64,000 nucleotides of DNA, taken from the NCBI GenBank assembly GCA_003162475.1, contig PMOI01000016.1:135387-199386 (forward strand), in the 5' to 3' direction. The translations under genes were made by a program, and so were the position numbers. The notes under the pieces were generated by a model. It did not search any database. It saw only the letters and a program-made list of their open reading frames with translations, and was not told where the DNA came from. This DNA comes from Acidimicrobiaceae bacterium (GTDB taxonomy: Bacteria > Actinomycetota > Acidimicrobiia > Acidimicrobiales > RAAP-2). Of the stretch, positions 43,961 through 52,399 are shown piece after piece (within the stretch, counting starts at the first letter, position 1; the number at the start of each line of letters is the position of its first letter).

Positions 43961-45208
43961 TCTTACCTCCCCTCCACGTCCAGTACCGGAGCTTGTCCCC
44001 GGCAGGCCTTGTCGGGCCAGGTTGGTAGCCGCGTTGAGGTCGCGACCGAGCACGAGACCGCAGGCCCCGCATTGATACGTCCGTTGGTCAAGGGACAGCG
44101 TGGCTTTTACTGTCCGGCATTGACTGCAGGTCTTGGAAGAGGGGTAGAACCGGTCGACGCGCACGAGGGTCGAGCCGTACCACGTGGTCTTGTACTCGAG
44201 TTGGCGCGCGAACTCACCCCAGGCGGCGTCCTCGATGTGCTTAGCGAGGGCGCGATTCTTCACCATGCCCGCCACGTTGAGGTCTTCAATCACGATGACG
44301 TCGTAGTTCTTGGCGAGCATGGTCGTGGTCTCGTGGATGAGATTCTTGCGGGCGTTCGCGACTCCGGCGTGAGTCTGCTGGACCCGGCCGTTGGCCTTCT
44401 TCCACCGGTTCGATGGGGCGACGCCCTTCTTCGGCCCTTGTCGTCGCGAGGTTATGCGTTGCGCGTGGGCCAGTTTCTTCTCGGCGCGCACGTAGTGGCG
44501 GGGGTTCTCCACCTCGAGGACGTGCTCTCCATCAGGAGTAGCGCCGGTGTAGAGCGTCGTGATGCCGAGGTCGATGCCGATGATCCGCTCGGGGGCTCGT
44601 GGCGCGGGAATCGTCTGGGTGATCTCGACGGTGAACGAGATCGTCCACTTCCCGCCACGCTCGGTGAGCGTGGCGGCCACTATCTTGCCGGTTCCGCGCT
44701 CGAGGTGACGGTAGAGCTTGCGGGTGGACTCGTAGGTCTTGATCTCGCCGATGCGCGCAACGCGCACGTGGTGGGAATCAGCGAGGTGCACAGCAGGCCC
44801 CATGATCCGTACCGAGCCGCCCTGGCCCTTGCGCTTGAAGTTGGGGAACTTCGCGCGGCCCTTATGGAAGTTGGTGAAGGCCTTGGCGAGCCGCAGGGTC
44901 GCGTCGTTGTAGGTACTCGAACCGTTCTCCGCCCACCACGGCGCCGCCTCGTCACGGTGCTCACTCCAGAGGTAGAGCAGACCGAAGTGGCCGGTGTCGA
45001 TCCAATCCTCCTTCGCGACCTCGATCCCCGCGTCCTTCTTCGCGCGGTTGTCGTCCCAGTTGTCCTTCACCAAAGCGAGCAACGTGTTGTACGCGAACCG
45101 GGATCCTCCGACGTGGCTACGCAGCATAGAGATTTGCGCAGGCGTGGGGTCAATCACGTAGGAGAAGGCGCGAGTGACGACGACGGTGGTTGTGGAGTGG
45201 CCAGTCAC
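43883..45208 (-). CDS. tnpB: TnpB RNA-guided endonuclease (IS605 OrfB family)
   Basis: 441-aa full-length TnpB. The N-terminal helix-turn-helix-like region (FSYVIDPTPAQISMLRSHVGGSRFAYN) is followed by the RuvC core with all three acidic residues: Asp213 (IGIDLGITT), Glu308 (VIEDLNV) and Asp390 (GRDLNAATN). A zinc finger CSQC (361/364) and CGAC (380/383) lies between the second and third. Nothing is truncated, so nuclease activity is expected. TnpB is guided by an omega RNA from its own 3' end. No SD is seen at GTG 45208; the frame is open to 45253 but that overlaps the inverted repeat. No tnpA is present nearby. Confidence 0.9.
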   Translation of the reverse strand: MTGHSTTTVVVTRAFSYVIDPTPAQISMLRSHVGGSRFAYNTLLALVKDNWDDNRAKKDAGIEVAKEDWIDTGHFGLLYLWSEHRDEAAPWWAENGSSTYNDATLRLAKAFTNFHKGRAKFPNFKRKGQGGSVRIMGPAVHLADSHHVRVARIGEIKTYESTRKLYRHLERGTGKIVAATLTERGGKWTISFTVEITQTIPAPRAPERIIGIDLGITTLYTGATPDGEHVLEVENPRHYVRAEKKLAHAQRITSRRQGPKKGVAPSNRWKKANGRVQQTHAGVANARKNLIHETTTMLAKNYDVIVIEDLNVAGMVKNRALAKHIEDAAWGEFARQLEYKTTWYGSTLVRVDRFYPSSKTCSQCRTVKATLSLDQRTYQCGACGLVLGRDLNAATNLARQGLPGTSSGTGRGGEVRPAQQNLVATAHPDEASTETPTFVGA

Positions 45209-45240
45209 GTGACCAGTATCGGCACTTGGTGTGACATTGC

Positions 45241-45271
45241 CCGCACTCCACAACCAACCGAGTTTGCCGAA
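45241..45271 (-). repeat. Right inverted repeat of the TnpB element
   Basis: Reverse complement begins TTCGGCAAACTCGGTTGGT, the same 19 bases as the left repeat. It overlaps the farthest possible upstream start of tnpB (45253). Confidence 0.75.
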
Positions 45272-45273
45272 GG

Positions 45274-45283
45274 TGAGTCACCC
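45274..45283 (+). repeat. Direct repeat TGAGTCACCC, right flank
   Basis: Second copy of the 10-base direct repeat, in the same orientation as 43798-43807. Confidence 0.45.
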
Positions 45284-45535
45284 AATACGAACCAGTCGCT
45301 TTCGTCTTTCAGAGTTCCTCGCTCGGTTAGAGGCAACGACAAAGTGCTTCAAGGCTCGTTTGAGAAATGTGGTCTTTACCCGATCCCTCTTTGACCGTTG
45401 GGATCCACGTACTTCCGTGAAGCATCGACGACCCGGGCGCTCGTTACTCGATTTCTTACTCTCGTCTCAAAAATCACATCAAACTTCGCGACAAGTTCAA
45501 ATCCGGAGTGGGGATTTAATATAGCAGATATGTAC
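45284..45535. other. Gene-free stretch between the TnpB element and the XRE gene
   Basis: 252 bases in which I see no gene or RNA. The base composition falls towards A+T at its right end, where the XRE promoter begins. Confidence 0.4.
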
Positions 45536-45541
45536 TATAAT
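45520..45541 (+). promoter_or_regulatory. Leaderless promoter with overlapping operator of the XRE gene
   Basis: A perfect TATAAT (45536-45541) is followed by six bases and ATG 45548, so transcription should start at the start codon. TATAG (45520-45524) and CTATA (45535-45539) form an inverted repeat that overlaps the -10 box, a likely site for autorepression by the encoded protein. Confidence 0.55.
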
Positions 45542-45547
45542 TCTTAC

Positions 45548-45871
45548 ATGATAAGCGGCGACCTAATCAAGGAAGCTCGGTTGCGAGCGGGCCTCACTCA
45601 AATTGAACTGGGTGCGCGCCTCGGTAAGGCGCAGTCGGTGATAGCCCGTTGGGAGCGTGGAGAAGCAGTGCCGAGTCTGGAAACCGTACGTGAAGTCGTG
45701 CGAGCGTGCGACCTAGATCTCACGTTTTTCATGTCGCGCTTTGATGACTCAAACTTCACGGTCATCGATGAACATCTTCGAATGACGCCGGCGCAGCGAT
45801 TCGCGGACCTCATGGCACGCGTGAGATTCCACGATCGTCTCGAACAACGAAAAGCGACTCATCGTGCCTGA
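45548..45871 (+). CDS. XRE-family helix-turn-helix regulator, antitoxin-like
   Basis: 107-aa DNA-binding protein. The helix-turn-helix is explicit: LIKEARLRAGLTQIELGARLGKAQSVIARWERGEAVPSLETVREVVRACDLD (about residues 5-56). The rest is a short helical tail containing MTPAQRFADLMARVRF, a segment common in antitoxins paired with nucleotidyltransferases. ATG 45548 is preceded by a leaderless TATAAT promoter. The NTase gene begins 8 bases before this gene ends. Base composition of its promoter is AT-rich compared with neighbours, which suggests acquisition. Confidence 0.85.
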   Translation: MISGDLIKEARLRAGLTQIELGARLGKAQSVIARWERGEAVPSLETVREVVRACDLDLTFFMSRFDDSNFTVIDEHLRMTPAQRFADLMARVRFHDRLEQRKATHRA

Positions 45872-46397
45872 GGTAGTTCCCTACCGACCTGACGACATCC
45901 TCGAGGTGCTCGAGCGGCACCGAGTCCTGTACGTCGTCATCGGCGGACTTGCCGCCGAGTTGCGTGGCTCACCGTACGTCACTCGTGACATCGACGTGAC
46001 ACCTGCTCGGACTCGCGAGAATTTTGTACGCCTTGCGGCTGCACTCAAGGAACTCGACGCGAAACTTCGAGTACCCGACATGGATGAACCGTTGGAAGTA
46101 CCACTAGATGAACGTTCCTTTGAGCAAGGTACAACGTGGACCTACGTGACCAAACACGGGTATCTGGATGTTGTGCTTCTGCCCGACGGCACGCGAGGCT
46201 ACGAAGACTTGCGGCGAGCAGCTACGCGCGAGCAACTGACGGACACGGTGACGATTTCCGTCGCTTCTCTCGCCGACGTTATCCGCTCCAAAGAGGCAGC
46301 GGGGCGCGAGAAAGATCGCGCGGTACTTCCGATTCTTCGCCAAGTTCTCGAACGCTCTCGCAAGAAGGAGCGCGACGATCGCGGAATGGAACTCTAG
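45864..46397 (+). CDS. Nucleotidyltransferase-fold protein (DUF6036/AbiEii-like), toxin-like
   Basis: 177-aa protein of the DNA polymerase beta-type nucleotidyltransferase fold. The key motif is YVVIGGLAAELRGSPYVTRDIDVTPA: Gly27-Gly28 followed by Asp42 and Asp44, the metal-binding pair. YLDVVLLPDG (about 100-109) supplies the third acidic strand and SLADVIRSKEAAGREKD the C-terminal helix of the family. Relatives act as type IV or MenT-like toxins, sometimes nucleotidylating tRNA. GTG start inside the XRE gene gives tight coupling. An antibiotic-nucleotidyltransferase-like housekeeping role is less likely given the partner. Confidence 0.75.
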   Translation: MPEVVPYRPDDILEVLERHRVLYVVIGGLAAELRGSPYVTRDIDVTPARTRENFVRLAAALKELDAKLRVPDMDEPLEVPLDERSFEQGTTWTYVTKHGYLDVVLLPDGTRGYEDLRRAATREQLTDTVTISVASLADVIRSKEAAGREKDRAVLPILRQVLERSRKKERDDRGMEL

Positions 46398-46632
46398 GCC
46401 TCTGGAAAAATTCTTCAGGAGGGACTGTTTTTGCGGCGTCCGGCCGCTGAAGTAGGTCGAGGAGATTCCCCCGCTCAATCCTGTGATCCTGAGTCGCCGT
46501 GGAGATTTACCGCACCTGGTGCTAGTGGGCACAACGCGAACCTCTGCATAGTCCCCGCCCTGGGCGACCGGCCAACTCCACTCCCGGGTCCAACACCCCG
46601 GGTAGAGTCAAACGAAGTACAAGGAGAAGCCC

Positions 46633-46989
46633 ATGGATGACGGACAGCCAGTCTCGTATATGGGGCTGCCCGTTGGCGCAGCCGTACTCAGTTCCACGGA
46701 TACCCAGTTCGGGACGGTCGAACATGTCTTGCAGATCCCGGAACTGGACATTTTCGATGGTATTGCCGTTAAGACAAAACAGGGACTGCGATTTGTAGAC
46801 CGAGATCAAATTACGGATATCACAACCACCTTGGTTCGTTGCGCGTTGACCGACGAGGAAGCGTCTGCTCTACCGGTGCCCGAGGGTACTCTTGTGCTCC
46901 ATCCCGATACCGCACACGACGAAGGGCCCTCCCTCACCGCTCGATACGGACGCCTTTTCGGTCGACAGCACTGGAAGGAACTGGAATAG
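46633..46989 (+). CDS. PRC-barrel-like hypothetical protein
   Basis: 118-aa protein. MGLPVGAAVLSSTDTQFGTVEHVLQIPELDIFDGIAVKTKQGLRFVDRDQITDIT resembles a PRC barrel (small beta barrel with a G-x-V-x2-V start and a VD-x-DxI end). A DxHD-containing acidic linker and a C-terminal YGRLFGRQHWKELE helix follow. ATG 46633 has the SD AAGGAG; TAGAGT at 46613-46618 may be its -10. Function unknown. Confidence 0.7.
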   Translation: MDDGQPVSYMGLPVGAAVLSSTDTQFGTVEHVLQIPELDIFDGIAVKTKQGLRFVDRDQITDITTTLVRCALTDEEASALPVPEGTLVLHPDTAHDEGPSLTARYGRLFGRQHWKELE

Positions 46990-47068
46990 CTCTCTGCGCC
47001 CCACGCCGGCGACGAGGGCGACCTTTGGACACCGTGGTCGGAGCGCACGTGTGGTGAAGGTGTCTTCG

Positions 47069-47142
47069 TGGGCGCTGAGGGACTCGAACCCCCGACCTGC
47101 TGAGTGTAAATCAGCTGCTCTAGCCAACTGAGCTAAGCGCCC
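47069..47142 (-). tRNA. tRNA-Val (anticodon TAC)
   Basis: 74-base tRNA. The acceptor stem GGGCGCT (5') pairs with AGCGCCC (3'). The D arm AGCTCAGTTGGCTAGAGC, anticodon arm GCTGA-TTTACAC-TCAGC (anticodon TAC, reading GUA) and T arm GGGGG-TTCGAGTC-CCTC are all present. CCA is not encoded. TAGGAT at 47153-47158 on the minus strand is a likely -10. Confidence 0.96.
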
Positions 47143-47155
47143 GGAGAGATCAATC

Positions 47156-47887
47156 CTAGAGGTTTCGCGCCTGCTGCATAAACATGAGCAGATCGTTCGT
47201 CGCGGCGAAGACGGGACGCCGCCGTACTCGCTGCGCGGTGACAAGAGGTTCACCGTCGTACTCCGCGAAAACGGCACCCGCTTCTTGGACCAGTAGGAGC
47301 CCACCGAGGTAGTCCCACGGATTGAGTGTGGACTTGTTGGCGACACTGAAGACGTCGATCGAACCGTCAGCCACCAGACAGATCTCGAGACTCGCCGCCC
47401 CGAGCGATCGATACTGCGCCCAACCGAGGTGCTGTGCGGGTAGTCCCGAGAAACTCGCGATGGACTTCGAGAAGTCAGTCTGACCACTCGACACGATGGG
47501 CGCGCCGTCACGGTAGGCGCCGCTCCCTTTCTCCGCTTCGTAAATCGTGCCGGTCGCCTGGTTCATCACGAGCGCGGCGACGAGTTCGTCCCCCTTCAGT
47601 ACCGCGAGGCTCGTCGCGAAGAAGGGCACGCCGTGATCGCAGTTCGTCGACCCGTCGATCGGGTCGACCACCACGGTAAATTCGCCGCTGCCCGACACAC
47701 CCGACTCTTCGCTCACGACTTGGAAACCGGCACCGTGCAGCACGCGAAGCGCGACCTCGTCGGCGGCGACGTCAAGGTGATACTGCGACGCGCGCAGTCC
47801 GGAGAACCCATCGTGTCGACCGGACTTGACGACTTCACCGATCTCGCGCGCACACGTTCGTAGCGTGGTTACAAGTGTCTCCGTCAC
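47156..47887 (-). CDS. Inositol monophosphatase-family phosphatase
   Basis: 243-aa Mg-dependent phosphatase. The signature is split as EESGVSGSG (Glu, about residue 77), VVVDPIDGSTN (about 90-100) and the later NPWDYLGGLLLVQEAGA (about 195). Substrates may be inositol phosphate, fructose-1,6-bisphosphate or adenosine bisphosphate. GTG 47887 is chosen because TACCGT sits six bases upstream and because the longer frame to 47938 runs into the divergent gene. Confidence 0.88.
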   Translation of the reverse strand: MTETLVTTLRTCAREIGEVVKSGRHDGFSGLRASQYHLDVAADEVALRVLHGAGFQVVSEESGVSGSGEFTVVVDPIDGSTNCDHGVPFFATSLAVLKGDELVAALVMNQATGTIYEAEKGSGAYRDGAPIVSSGQTDFSKSIASFSGLPAQHLGWAQYRSLGAASLEICLVADGSIDVFSVANKSTLNPWDYLGGLLLVQEAGAVFAEYDGEPLVTAQRVRRRPVFAATNDLLMFMQQARNL

Positions 47888-47893
47888 GTAGTA

Positions 47894-47899
47894 ACGGTA
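47894..47899 (-). promoter_or_regulatory. Leaderless -10 box of the inositol phosphatase gene (TACCGT)
   Basis: TACCGT, then six bases (TACTAC), then GTG 47887. No SD. Confidence 0.4.
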
Positions 47900-47927
47900 G
47901 TGGGGTTCACGGCTAACCTGATTGGTA

Positions 47928-48485
47928 ATGGCCGCCATTGATGTCGCAGGGTTCGTCGCCGACCTTAAGGATCACGCTGTGACGCACGGCTTTCACGTGC
48001 ACGACGAGCGCCACTTCGTCGAGACCTACTCGTTGCGCCAAGCGTGGGAAGTGGATCTCCACCCCGAGGACGGCTGCGGCGGACCCGTCGATCTCCATAT
48101 AGAGCTCGACGTCGATCCACGCACCCTGTTGGCCTTCGAGGACGCCGTCCTGGGCCTTCCCGACGAGGTCGACCCGCCTGACGAATTCCACTTCCCGCTG
48201 GTGCTCACCTGGAGCTTGCCTCCGATGCCCCACGGTCCCGACCTGTTGCGCTTGGCGATCGATTTGGCGCCTATCGGCGGACTCGAGATGCCCCTCGAGG
48301 TCACCGCGACCGACGTCTTCGCCTCACCGACCGAGAGCAGTGAACGTCGCATCTCGATAGTGGCGCGACGCGCCATTTCGCTTAGTCAAGTCGCTAAGGG
48401 CGAAGACCCTTTGTGCGACATCTTTGAGCGCGGACGGAGCGTGAGTGATTTCTTACTCCAATCCGCCGACTCGTGGCTCGGCTAG
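47928..48485 (+). CDS. Hypothetical protein
   Basis: 185-aa acidic protein with no domain I recognise. It is rich in Asp, Glu, Leu and Pro with a His-rich N-terminus (DHAVTHGFHVHDERHF) and alternating strand-like segments. No membrane helix is seen. TAACCT 8 bases before ATG 47928 suggests a near-leaderless start; TTG 47922 is possible. Overlaps the next gene by 13 bases. Confidence 0.7.
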   Translation: MAAIDVAGFVADLKDHAVTHGFHVHDERHFVETYSLRQAWEVDLHPEDGCGGPVDLHIELDVDPRTLLAFEDAVLGLPDEVDPPDEFHFPLVLTWSLPPMPHGPDLLRLAIDLAPIGGLEMPLEVTATDVFASPTESSERRISIVARRAISLSQVAKGEDPLCDIFERGRSVSDFLLQSADSWLG

Positions 48486-48847
48486 TTCGACTCCTCGGCG
48501 TATTAGCGACTCTCACGTTGGCGAGCGTAGTGCTCGCGTCGTGCGGTGCCGGCAGTGCGGTCGCGGACGCTCGCCACAGTTGCGTGGACGTGAAACTCGC
48601 CTTAGAACTTCAGCAACGAAGCGAACAGCCCGGTCTCAGTGCACCACAGCGCAACGCGCTCCAAGCCAAAGCACTCAGTCGGCTCCTCAAGGCGACACCA
48701 TCCGCCGCGGCGGCGACCTCAGCTGACGGAACCTGGAATCCACTCATGACAACGATCAACGAAGCCGAACGTGTCCCGATGGCAAACCTCGTAGCGTCAC
48801 TGACGCGACTTTGCAAGGTTGCCGATTCGAAGACGCCGTATCTCTAG
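48473..48847 (+). CDS. Small lipoprotein-like secreted protein
   Basis: 124-aa protein with a signal sequence (MARLVRLLGVLATLTLASVV) and a lipobox LASC around residue 24, so it is probably a lipoprotein. The mature part is Ala/Leu/Gln-rich helical, with two further Cys (SCVDVKL and RLCKV) that could form a disulfide. No family recognised. GTG start inside the preceding gene; its stop overlaps the convergent neighbour. Confidence 0.7.
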   Translation: MARLVRLLGVLATLTLASVVLASCGAGSAVADARHSCVDVKLALELQQRSEQPGLSAPQRNALQAKALSRLLKATPSAAAATSADGTWNPLMTTINEAERVPMANLVASLTRLCKVADSKTPYL

Positions 48848-49188
48848 TCCGTGGCGGACAGGTGTTGATAGAGCCACGTAAGGGAGTTGTCCTCGAGCAT
48901 CGCGTTCTCCCAACCGAGGAGCAGGTCCTCGAGGGCGGCTCGTGAAGGGACCTTACCGATCACGACGACCGTCAACTCACTGACCGGTTCGCCCGAGACC
49001 CGAAAGTCGCCGAACATGTCTTCGGTCACGTGCGCCTGGGGCTCAACCATCAGGTACAGCTCGCCCGTCGCCTCAACCCACGACAACTCGTACTCGTTGA
49101 GATCTTTGTCGGTCCACTCACTACCGAACTCGATCTCGGCGCTTTCGCGTCGGGCCTCGTTCTGTTCGTAGAAGGCTTCGATGTCCAT
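48844..49188 (-). CDS. Hypothetical acidic protein
   Basis: 114-aa protein beginning MDIEAFYEQNEARRESAEIEFGSEW, with a beta-rich core (ELYLMVEPQAHVTEDMFGDFRV, ELTVVVIGKV) and a C-terminal helix around LEDLLLGWENAML. I recall a similar small family in actinobacteria but cannot name it. TAGGCT six bases before ATG 49188 suggests leaderless expression. Confidence 0.7.
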   Translation of the reverse strand: MDIEAFYEQNEARRESAEIEFGSEWTDKDLNEYELSWVEATGELYLMVEPQAHVTEDMFGDFRVSGEPVSELTVVVIGKVPSRAALEDLLLGWENAMLEDNSLTWLYQHLSATD

Positions 49189-49194
49189 TGGCTC

Positions 49195-49200
49195 AGCCTA
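49195..49200 (-). promoter_or_regulatory. Leaderless -10 box of the hypothetical protein gene (TAGGCT)
   Basis: TAGGCT, then six bases (GAGCCA), then ATG 49188. No SD. Confidence 0.45.
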
Positions 49201-49323
49201 GGTCGTCACTATGTGCGTTGCCAGGTGCGTCGTGGCGTTCATCATGAGGTCGTGAAAAATGGACTGACGAGTTGCGGCGCTTGGGCAGTGTCACGATGCG
49301 CGTGGAGCCCTGTACTTGGCCCC

Positions 49324-50025
49324 ATGACAACGAAAACTGACCTTTTAGGAAATCTTCGACTCGAGTGGCGCCGCGTGGGACGAAGCCCGAGCGCGCGCGA
49401 AGCAACGCGTCGACTCGACGAACGTCACCGAGAGCTTCGCCTCGAGACCCAGGACGATCTCTTCGACGTCGTCGCGCTGCTGGAGTCACGAAGCGGTCGC
49501 AACGTTCTCGAGCGGGCCCAGATCGTGCGCGCGCTCTTGGAAGAGGCGAGCGATCCCGACGTGCATCGCGCACTCTTGCAAACGCTTCTGCCCGGCGTCG
49601 TCAGTGTCTGTCGACAGTTGCGCTTCGGCGACGGCATCGTCGACGATCCCAGTGAGACGCTGTCAATGGCTATCTCTCTGCTGAGCGAACTGCTCATCGA
49701 CTGGGCCGGACAGTCGCGTCAGTACGCGGCGCCGGATCTACTGTCGGCCCTTCGCGGGCGGCTCCGCCGATGGCTCCTCAAGGAGAAGGAGGCTCTGAAA
49801 CGCGTTTCTCACTTCGACCACGTCGATAAAGCCGCCCAAGAGTCGTCCCCACTACTCACGCGACTCGAAAGCCTACGCGGGGGCGAGCACGACCGCCTCG
49901 TTCGCCTCACGTACTCTCGCGTCTTCGAAGGACGATCATTTCGTGAACTCGCGGCCGACGATCACAGCGCGCCGGTGTCACTGCAATCCGAACTCCAGCA
50001 CTTCGCCGTGCGATTTTTGCTCTAA
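49324..50025 (+). CDS. Sigma-factor-like helical protein
   Basis: 233-aa all-helical protein that resembles a degenerate sigma-70 type factor. The segment RALLQTLLPGVVSVCRQLRFGDGI with DPSETLSMAISLLSELLIDW recalls sigma region 2, then AAPDLLSALRGRLRRWLLKEK, and a C-terminal ERL-type helix-turn-helix region (VRLTYSRVFEGRSFRELAADD). No strong match to a named factor. ATG 49324 is the natural start; the frame upstream is antisense. First of three genes with a secreted Thr-rich protein and a BTAD regulator. Confidence 0.65.
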   Translation: MTTKTDLLGNLRLEWRRVGRSPSAREATRRLDERHRELRLETQDDLFDVVALLESRSGRNVLERAQIVRALLEEASDPDVHRALLQTLLPGVVSVCRQLRFGDGIVDDPSETLSMAISLLSELLIDWAGQSRQYAAPDLLSALRGRLRRWLLKEKEALKRVSHFDHVDKAAQESSPLLTRLESLRGGEHDRLVRLTYSRVFEGRSFRELAADDHSAPVSLQSELQHFAVRFLL

Positions 50026-50093
50026 ATATTTTAAGAGGTTGCGAATGCGAAATGATTTCCCCCCGTCACGTCAATTATCCTGCGAGGACCGAT

Positions 50094-50683
<590 letters not shown>

Positions 50684-50708
<25 letters not shown>

Positions 50709-52399
50709 CGCGTCCCCTCACGACTCGCGTGCAGGGCGTCGCGTTGGGGGCCTATTTCGCGCTGCTCCCCTACGTCGTGTTCACGAAATGGCGCCTGACG
50801 TCGACGCAGAGTAACGGCACATTCATTCGCTCGCTCCTCGTCCTCTTGGCAGTCTTCTGGCTTGGTTTTCTCGTGCAAGTCGTACGAAACGTCGGGCGGC
50901 TTCGTCGGGGTCGAGGGGTGAAGGGCGGCGGGAGTGCGTGGCTCGCGGGACTCGTCGTGACCCTCCTCGCGCTCCTGATTCCCACGGCCAACGCCGCGCT
51001 GAAACACCCCACGTCGATCAGTGTCACCTACCACGACGTCACCGGCGCGCCAAAGTCTCCAACGCGCCGCGTTCCGAGTCCGGTCACCGGGATGGTCGGC
51101 GTGCCGATGGCGCTCATGGCCAAGCGTCGAAGCGATCTCCTTCGTGAACGCGGTGACGAAGCCAACGACCTCGACGTCGAAGAGTCCATTGAACTGCTTC
51201 GCGCAAGAAACCCCGACCTCATTGCGTATTTGGTCCAACTCGTCGGTGACGCCCTCGACGGCGTGCTCGAGGTGCGTGACGACGCGATACCCCTCGCCTC
51301 GAGTCCACCCGACGCCGCGATCGTCGCCTGCGCGCTCGGTCCCTCGGCCAACGGCTCGCTCGTTGGCTTCGCTCGCGAAGGCGGCCAGCTGCCAATTCCT
51401 CCGTCGTGGACCAGTGATGACGTCGCAAAGAACGTGGTCGCCCTTCACGACGCAAAGGTGTTCTTCGCGCGAAGCGAGCCGGAACTTTTGCGCTCGCTCG
51501 CGACGAGGACGCTACGCCACAGCGTGGTCGTCTACTTGGGTGCCGCGAACGAACTGGACGACGAACTCTCGGCGTGCGCTATCACGCTGCAGCCCTACGT
51601 GGACCGTGAGCGGTCCTCGGATCGCTACACGCTCGTGTCGTCCAGTGAGGCACCGCGCTCGAGTGATCTACGCGTGGAACTCCTGCGCGCCGATCCCCAG
51701 GTAATCGGTCTCGTTGAGCCCTTCACGCCCACCCTTCGTCGCCGTTGTGTCGAAATGGTGGCCTACCTCGCGGTGCATCGCCACGAGCCGATCACGGGCG
51801 AGCGACTACGCACGCGCGTACTCACCCACGCCGACGTCGACGCTTCGCAGCGCACCCTCGCCAACACCGCGAGCGCCGTTCGACGGAGCCTCGGCGTCGA
51901 CGCGCACGGTCCGCGTCTTCATCCCGTCACCTCGTCGGGGCTCTACGTCACGCACGGGCTCTCGAGTGACGTGGAGGTGTTCTCGACGTTGGTGGCCAGA
52001 GCGCGCCAACTTCTCGTCGCCGACGCGGCACCCCTCGCCCACCAGGCGCTGCTGATGATCAAGGGGGAGCCACTGGCCAGTGCGCTGAGGGGATTCGAGT
52101 GGTTTCTCGCCGAGGGCCATGGCGCGCGCCTCGCGCGCGACGGCGAGTGGGCCGCGCTCGCTCTACACCACACGTCCCTGCAACGCCGAAACTACGATCT
52201 CGCCTTTTGGGCGCTCCAACAAGGGCTCCTCATCGATCCCTACAGCGACGCTCTGACTGAAGCCCTCAGTCGCGTGCCGCGCTTACGCGAGTTTGGCGGC
52301 GATGGTGCCCGCCGAGCGCAAGACCAGTCCGTCAGCACCCGCGGCGCTGTAGCGATGAGCTGGGCGTTCGCGCGCTTCAGCCAACAGGTCACCAAGTAG
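50684..52399 (+). CDS. Membrane-anchored BTAD (SARP-like) regulator
   Basis: 571-aa protein with three hydrophobic N-terminal segments (about residues 15-33, 50-70, 85-105), a variable middle, and a C-terminal regulator. It has a winged-helix region VEMVAYLAVHRHEPITGERLRTRVL...SQRTLANTASAVRRSLGVDAHGPRLHPV (about 345-410), then a BTAD helical-repeat domain ending RNYDLAFWALQQGLLIDPYSDALTEALSRV. SARP/BTAD proteins activate transcription, and membrane tethering suggests signal input from the envelope. GTG 50684 overlaps the Thr-rich gene; GTG 50729 is possible. The 3' end overlaps ddl by 117 bases. Confidence 0.72.

Larger units (their letters stand above)
43812..45271 (-). mobile_element. TnpB-bearing element bounded by 31-bp inverted repeats
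   Basis: A 1460-base unit carrying one gene, tnpB, between inverted repeats at 43812-43842 and 45241-45271 (29 of 31 bases identical). No transposase gene is present, so it would be non-autonomous. IS605/IS607-type elements that normally carry tnpB lack long terminal inverted repeats, which makes this organisation unusual. Confidence 0.6.

Noticed and set aside
45205-45214. GTCACGTGAC palindrome at the tnpB start
   Set aside because: It could be an operator or element-end hairpin, but with a single copy over coding DNA there is no support beyond chance.
43928-45394. 488-aa open frame on the plus strand opposite tnpB
   Set aside because: It is the antisense shadow of tnpB; its sequence shows no family and the tnpB frame has every catalytic motif.
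45284-45547. CRISPR-like spacing or repeats beside the TnpB element
   Set aside because: No regularly spaced direct repeats are present here or elsewhere in the window.
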